NCBI RefSeq assembly: GCF_000002985.6
Contig: NC_003282.8
Span: forward strand, 12,338,001-12,402,000
Direction: 5' to 3'
Length of the DNA: 64,000 nt
From: Caenorhabditis elegans
Taxonomy: Eukaryota > Nematoda > Chromadorea > Rhabditida > Rhabditidae
A program made the position numbers and the translations under genes. The notes beneath the pieces are model-generated. The model was given only the letters and a program-made list of their open reading frames with translations. It had not been told where the DNA came from and did not search any database. This document shows, piece after piece, positions 60,643 through 64,000 of this stretch (position 1 is the first letter of the stretch; each line of letters starts with the position of its first letter).

Positions 60643-62510
60643 GACAACCCGTCGAAACAATAGATTTTTGGTTCAAATGATAGGTGAAGGTGGTGGGAAG
60701 ATGTTTCTGAAAGATTTGATCATGAAAACAAGGAATTCGGAAATGGGTGAATTGGTATATGGTGGTGGCGGGCGCTCGAATCAAGAAAAAAAAAGAAAAG
60801 ATGACGGTGAGAAAAGAGGAAAGAAACAAAAACAGAACAAAAAAGGCGTCGTGAGGCAATGAGAAGTCATGAATCGGACCGGTATGAAGGGGAGGGCAGC
60901 AGACTGCTTCTAGCTGATGGAAAAGAAAACGAAGAAGTAGAAAGATATGGTGGTGGGCATATAAAGAAAGATGACTGATGAGAAAGAGAATGAAAATATG
61001 AGGGATGTAATCGTTGGAAATGGATACAGACACGAATCAGAATATATGTACTACGCGGGAATTCAACAAAGATCATCACGTTTTTAATTGAGCATTTTGA
61101 TTCAAAAGAAAATAATAATTACTATTTAATATTCTGTTCGGAGTGATAAGAACATATAAATGTATAGCAAATCATATATTACATATGAGGCGAGAGGGGC
61201 AGGTGAGGCTGGTGAGGAGGCAGGTGAAGGCGCCCGCAATCACGCCTTAACCGAACGGACTGCCTGGTTTAGGCTCTGAATCTCAATTAGATTTAAGATT
61301 CAGTTTTTGTCTACTCATAAACTTTCAAGCGTAATATAACAGTATGCTGCCAAGAATACCGTATTTTTCTATTAGATATGCACCTTCACTACTCTCGAAA
61401 TTTATCAATCGATCCTTGGTCTTTTTTGTTCCGCAGAGGCTGGCGGAGTTTATAAGCGTACGACGTGGTTCAACTTTTATTTAAAGCTATATAAATGGGA
61501 CATTGATGAATATTTCGAATGCTAAATGCAAAAAGAATCAGCGAAAAAGCTCACAGCCCCGTCCTTCTCTGCCGAAAAACGCCGTTTAAGGATCGATTGC
61601 TAAATTTTGGCAGTACTTTGACGGCTTATATCTGGGCTGTGTGTACATTTATCAAAAAATGTTCAAGAGCCAAAATATAGAAAAATATTTTACACGTATT
61701 TTGTTAGTTGAAAATTCTTTAATACAACCAAAGAGAACCAAGATAAAAGTTGTCAAACTAGGGCAGTTGGTGCAAGTATATTGTTACACTGCCTCCTATT
61801 CAAAGTTTAAAGTTATGATACTGAAATTAAATTTGCAGGAATACAATCTTAATTGCATTCTAAAATAAAAAAGTTCATAGAATATTATTGTGTTATGAAA
61901 AAAAAAATCGTCTTGCCAACATATTCTTCTTTCGTGTGGAGTTTACACGAATGGATAAGCGTCTAGTGATGGCTGGGGGATCGTGTTGCGCAGTCGTTAC
62001 ACATGACAAGCTTGGCGTGAAAACGAAACATTAAAAAATTGTAGACGGCAGACGTATATGCAATATTTGGACACCTGAACAGTGACACAAACAGGCACTT
62101 GAAACTGTTTAAGATACGGTGATGATCAGGTAATCGAAAAGTTCACTTTAATCATCAAAAAAAAAACATGATTATCAATAATGTTCGCTGATAACCTTGG
62201 GAGAACCCCCTACTGATAAGCAAATGATAAGATTTAAAAAACGTTATATCTGAAAACCATGAAAATTGTCTGAAATGTCAATTTGAAAACTGTCAAAGTA
62301 GTCGCAAAAATGTCTGTCTTCAAGGCAAGCCTACCTTAAAACCTGTTTGGTTAAATATTCAAAATTCAGTGATTTTATTTTTGGAGAAAAAAACTTTTGG
62401 TCAATTTTCTAAACAAAATAAATTTTCACTGAATTTTGTGAAATAAAGTATGATTTTTTAAACAAATTTTTTGCATGTAAAATTTAATCAAGAATGCAAA
62501 AAATAGGTGT

Positions 62511-62532
62511 GAGGCAGGCACGTCTGCCTACT
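62511..62532. repeat. Dispersed TAGGCAGGC-type repeat
   Basis: GAGGCAGGCACGTCTGCCTA is a near-palindrome: GGCAGGCACG / CGTCTGCC. Confidence 0.55.
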
Positions 62533-63264
62533 GTATTAACACTGCAAAACGATTAAGCGCACCTAAAAACTGACCGAATTAAACAAGGACCAACACCGAT
62601 TTGCATATGAGGGCAGTAGGGTGAAAAGTGAAAAGAGGCAAGGTGTCAAAAGAATCTCATCACTCCACTTTTTAAAAGAATTGAGAATGAAATCAAGAAA
62701 GAAAACTGTGTGGAATAAGAAAGAGAAAGGAAATTTGGTGACGGATTGAGAGCAGAACGGAAGAAAATTGGCAGGAGATTTAGTTGAATAGGTTGAATGG
62801 AATGAGAATTTAAAATGAAATAAAGATCTACATCAAAGGTTGGTGCCTACTGCAAGAGTTGAACTTTCTGATCTACTTTGATAGCTCATTGTTTTTTAAG
62901 TGTATTGATTAGTACAAAAATGGAACGTGGGGATGCTATTTTTAAAAAAGTGAGAACACTGGTTGAAATTAGAAGGTCTGCATTATGGAAATACTAGCCA
63001 TCGAATTTTTACCCAAATCATAAATATATAGGCACGAGTTCATCTGAAACCTTCGGAGATTCAGAAAAATGAGAAACTCATGAGTTAACTCACCCAATTG
63101 TCGCTTTGTCTTCAAATCGATTTTCAAAGTGGTTCAGCTGACTTGAAAAGTTGAGAAAACCTTGTTTTAATTGGCAACACTTATCTAACTTGTTTATCTT
63201 TTTCACATTTACCGCGTGCTTTCGACTTTTTCTCTAGTTGTCCTTAATCTACGTAGGAGAATCA

Positions 63265-63460
63265 TGCCTGCCTCCTGCCTGCCTACAGGCGTATCTGCTG
63301 CCTAAGTGCCCACGACAATTGTTTTAAATTGGACTTTCAACAGTTGCATTGTACTGAGTGATTTTGTATATCTACACTGTGCTCTCATAGCCAGATTTCT
63401 TGCCAAAATGCGGAAATAGGCGGTAGGCAAGTGGGCAAGTGCTTGCCTACCATTCGGTAC
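63265..63460. repeat. Two dispersed TAGGCAGGC-type repeats
   Basis: First copy near 63265-63315 (GCCTGCCTCCTGCCTGCCTA, then GGCG and CTGCCTAAGTGCC). Second copy near 63418-63460 (AGGCGGTAGGCAAGTGGGCA, then AGTGCTTGCCTACC), a hairpin. Confidence 0.6.
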
Positions 63461-64000
63461 CATATATTGAATCAACTGCCATAAATGTTCCCCTATTTCC
63501 AGCTCATTTGAAACCAGTTACGAGAAAGTACAAAACGATGAAATGAGGCGGATAAACCTCTCATAACTTTTGAATTCTCAAACGACCGTTCCGTCGTAGG
63601 GATGAAACAGTACGTGGATTGAGGAGAGCTTAGACAATTAGTAGGTCAATGGGAAAAGCGTCTCCCTTTCAGAAGGAAAGGATTCGAAGCAGTTGGAGAA
63701 TAGAAAAATAGATCGAATGATACTTTCGATATGATTAGAAGAAAATGAGATGAAACAAAAACTGGATTGTTTAGAGAAGGAAGATGATTTTAGAGTATAA
63801 GCATAGCATATGGCATTTACAATAAATGATAAGAAGGTGGTGAAAGTGAAAGTATAAAGCTGCAAAATTTAATATTAAGAAAACAAAGATCCATTTATAA
63901 TCAAAGCGATGTCTGCCAGAAAAGACACACTTCCCGCTTTTCCAATTATTTTCTTAAAGTTTCAAAGCGGAAACTTACATAACATACAGAAAAATATGTG

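Larger units (their letters stand above)
60643..64000. other. Upstream flank of acs-20, no gene recognised
   Basis: No convincing exon on either strand. 60.65-61.1 kb contains purine-rich blocks on + (probable acs-20 promoter or leader). 61.19-61.28 kb is GC-richer (GGCAGGTGAGGCTGGTGAGG...). TAGGCAGGC copies occur at 62511-62532, 63265-63315 and 63418-63460. The next gene is presumably beyond the window edge. Confidence 0.5.

Noticed and set aside
60578-61033. Frames of 94 and 135 codons overlapping acs-20 exon 1
   Set aside because: Purine/pyrimidine-skewed DNA; neither matches the splice-supported acs-20 frame.
63094-63137. 44-base minus-strand mini-exon reading LNHFENRFEDKATIG between AG and GTGAGT
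   Set aside because: Too short to support; no partner exon in phase found within the window.

Overview
The window looks like nuclear DNA of the nematode Caenorhabditis elegans. The genome is AT-rich, introns are short with GTRAGT donors and TTTTCAG acceptors, TTTTCAG-type sites often lie directly before start codons (probable SL1 trans-splice sites), degenerate TTAGGC telomere-type repeats are present, and several palindromic repeat families are dispersed through it. From memory the gene order (wht-2, a bestrophin, sec-24.2, ccr-4, wdr-46, a thaumatin cluster, oig-7, rps-23, dpm-3, acs-20) matches C. elegans chromosome IV around cosmids F19B6, ZC518 and F28D1. No database search was possible; symbols rest on protein recognition plus this remembered order.

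Layout. 1-2.4 kb: 3' part of a White-type ABC half-transporter (+). 2.4-12 kb: gene-poor interval with repeats. 12-17.5 kb: 12-exon bestrophin anion-channel gene (+). 18.3-22.8 kb: 11-exon COPII cargo adaptor Sec24 (-). 25-32.6 kb: CCR4 deadenylase (+) with two alternative 5' ends, one encoding leucine-rich repeats and one a low-complexity N-terminus. 34.3-36.7 kb: WDR46/Utp7 ribosome-biogenesis WD protein (+). 36.8-38 kb: coiled-coil acidic-tail protein (-), convergent with it. 38.9-46 kb: thaumatin-like cluster, one disrupted copy (-) and three apparently working copies (+) with matching TATA boxes. 46.6-47.2 kb: orphan acidic membrane protein (-). 49.7-52.1 kb: single-Ig-domain membrane protein (-). 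52.3-53 kb: ribosomal protein S23 (-). 53.6-54 kb: DPM3 (+). 54.5-60.6 kb: fatty-acid transport/very-long-chain acyl-CoA synthetase (-). 60.6-64 kb: no gene recognised.

This is an ordinary eukaryotic gene neighbourhood, not one functional system: housekeeping genes (Sec24, CCR4, WDR46, S23, DPM3) alternate with a tandem family (thaumatins) and lipid/ion transport genes. I see no bacterial-type operon, CRISPR array or viral gene. The most notable details are a compensated frameshift in one thaumatin gene through a duplicated 3' splice site, signs of sequence homogenisation between two thaumatin copies, a Gly-to-Arg change in the ABC signature of the transporter, the mutually exclusive CCR4 N-termini, and nested palindromic repeats in introns of the acyl-CoA synthetase gene.
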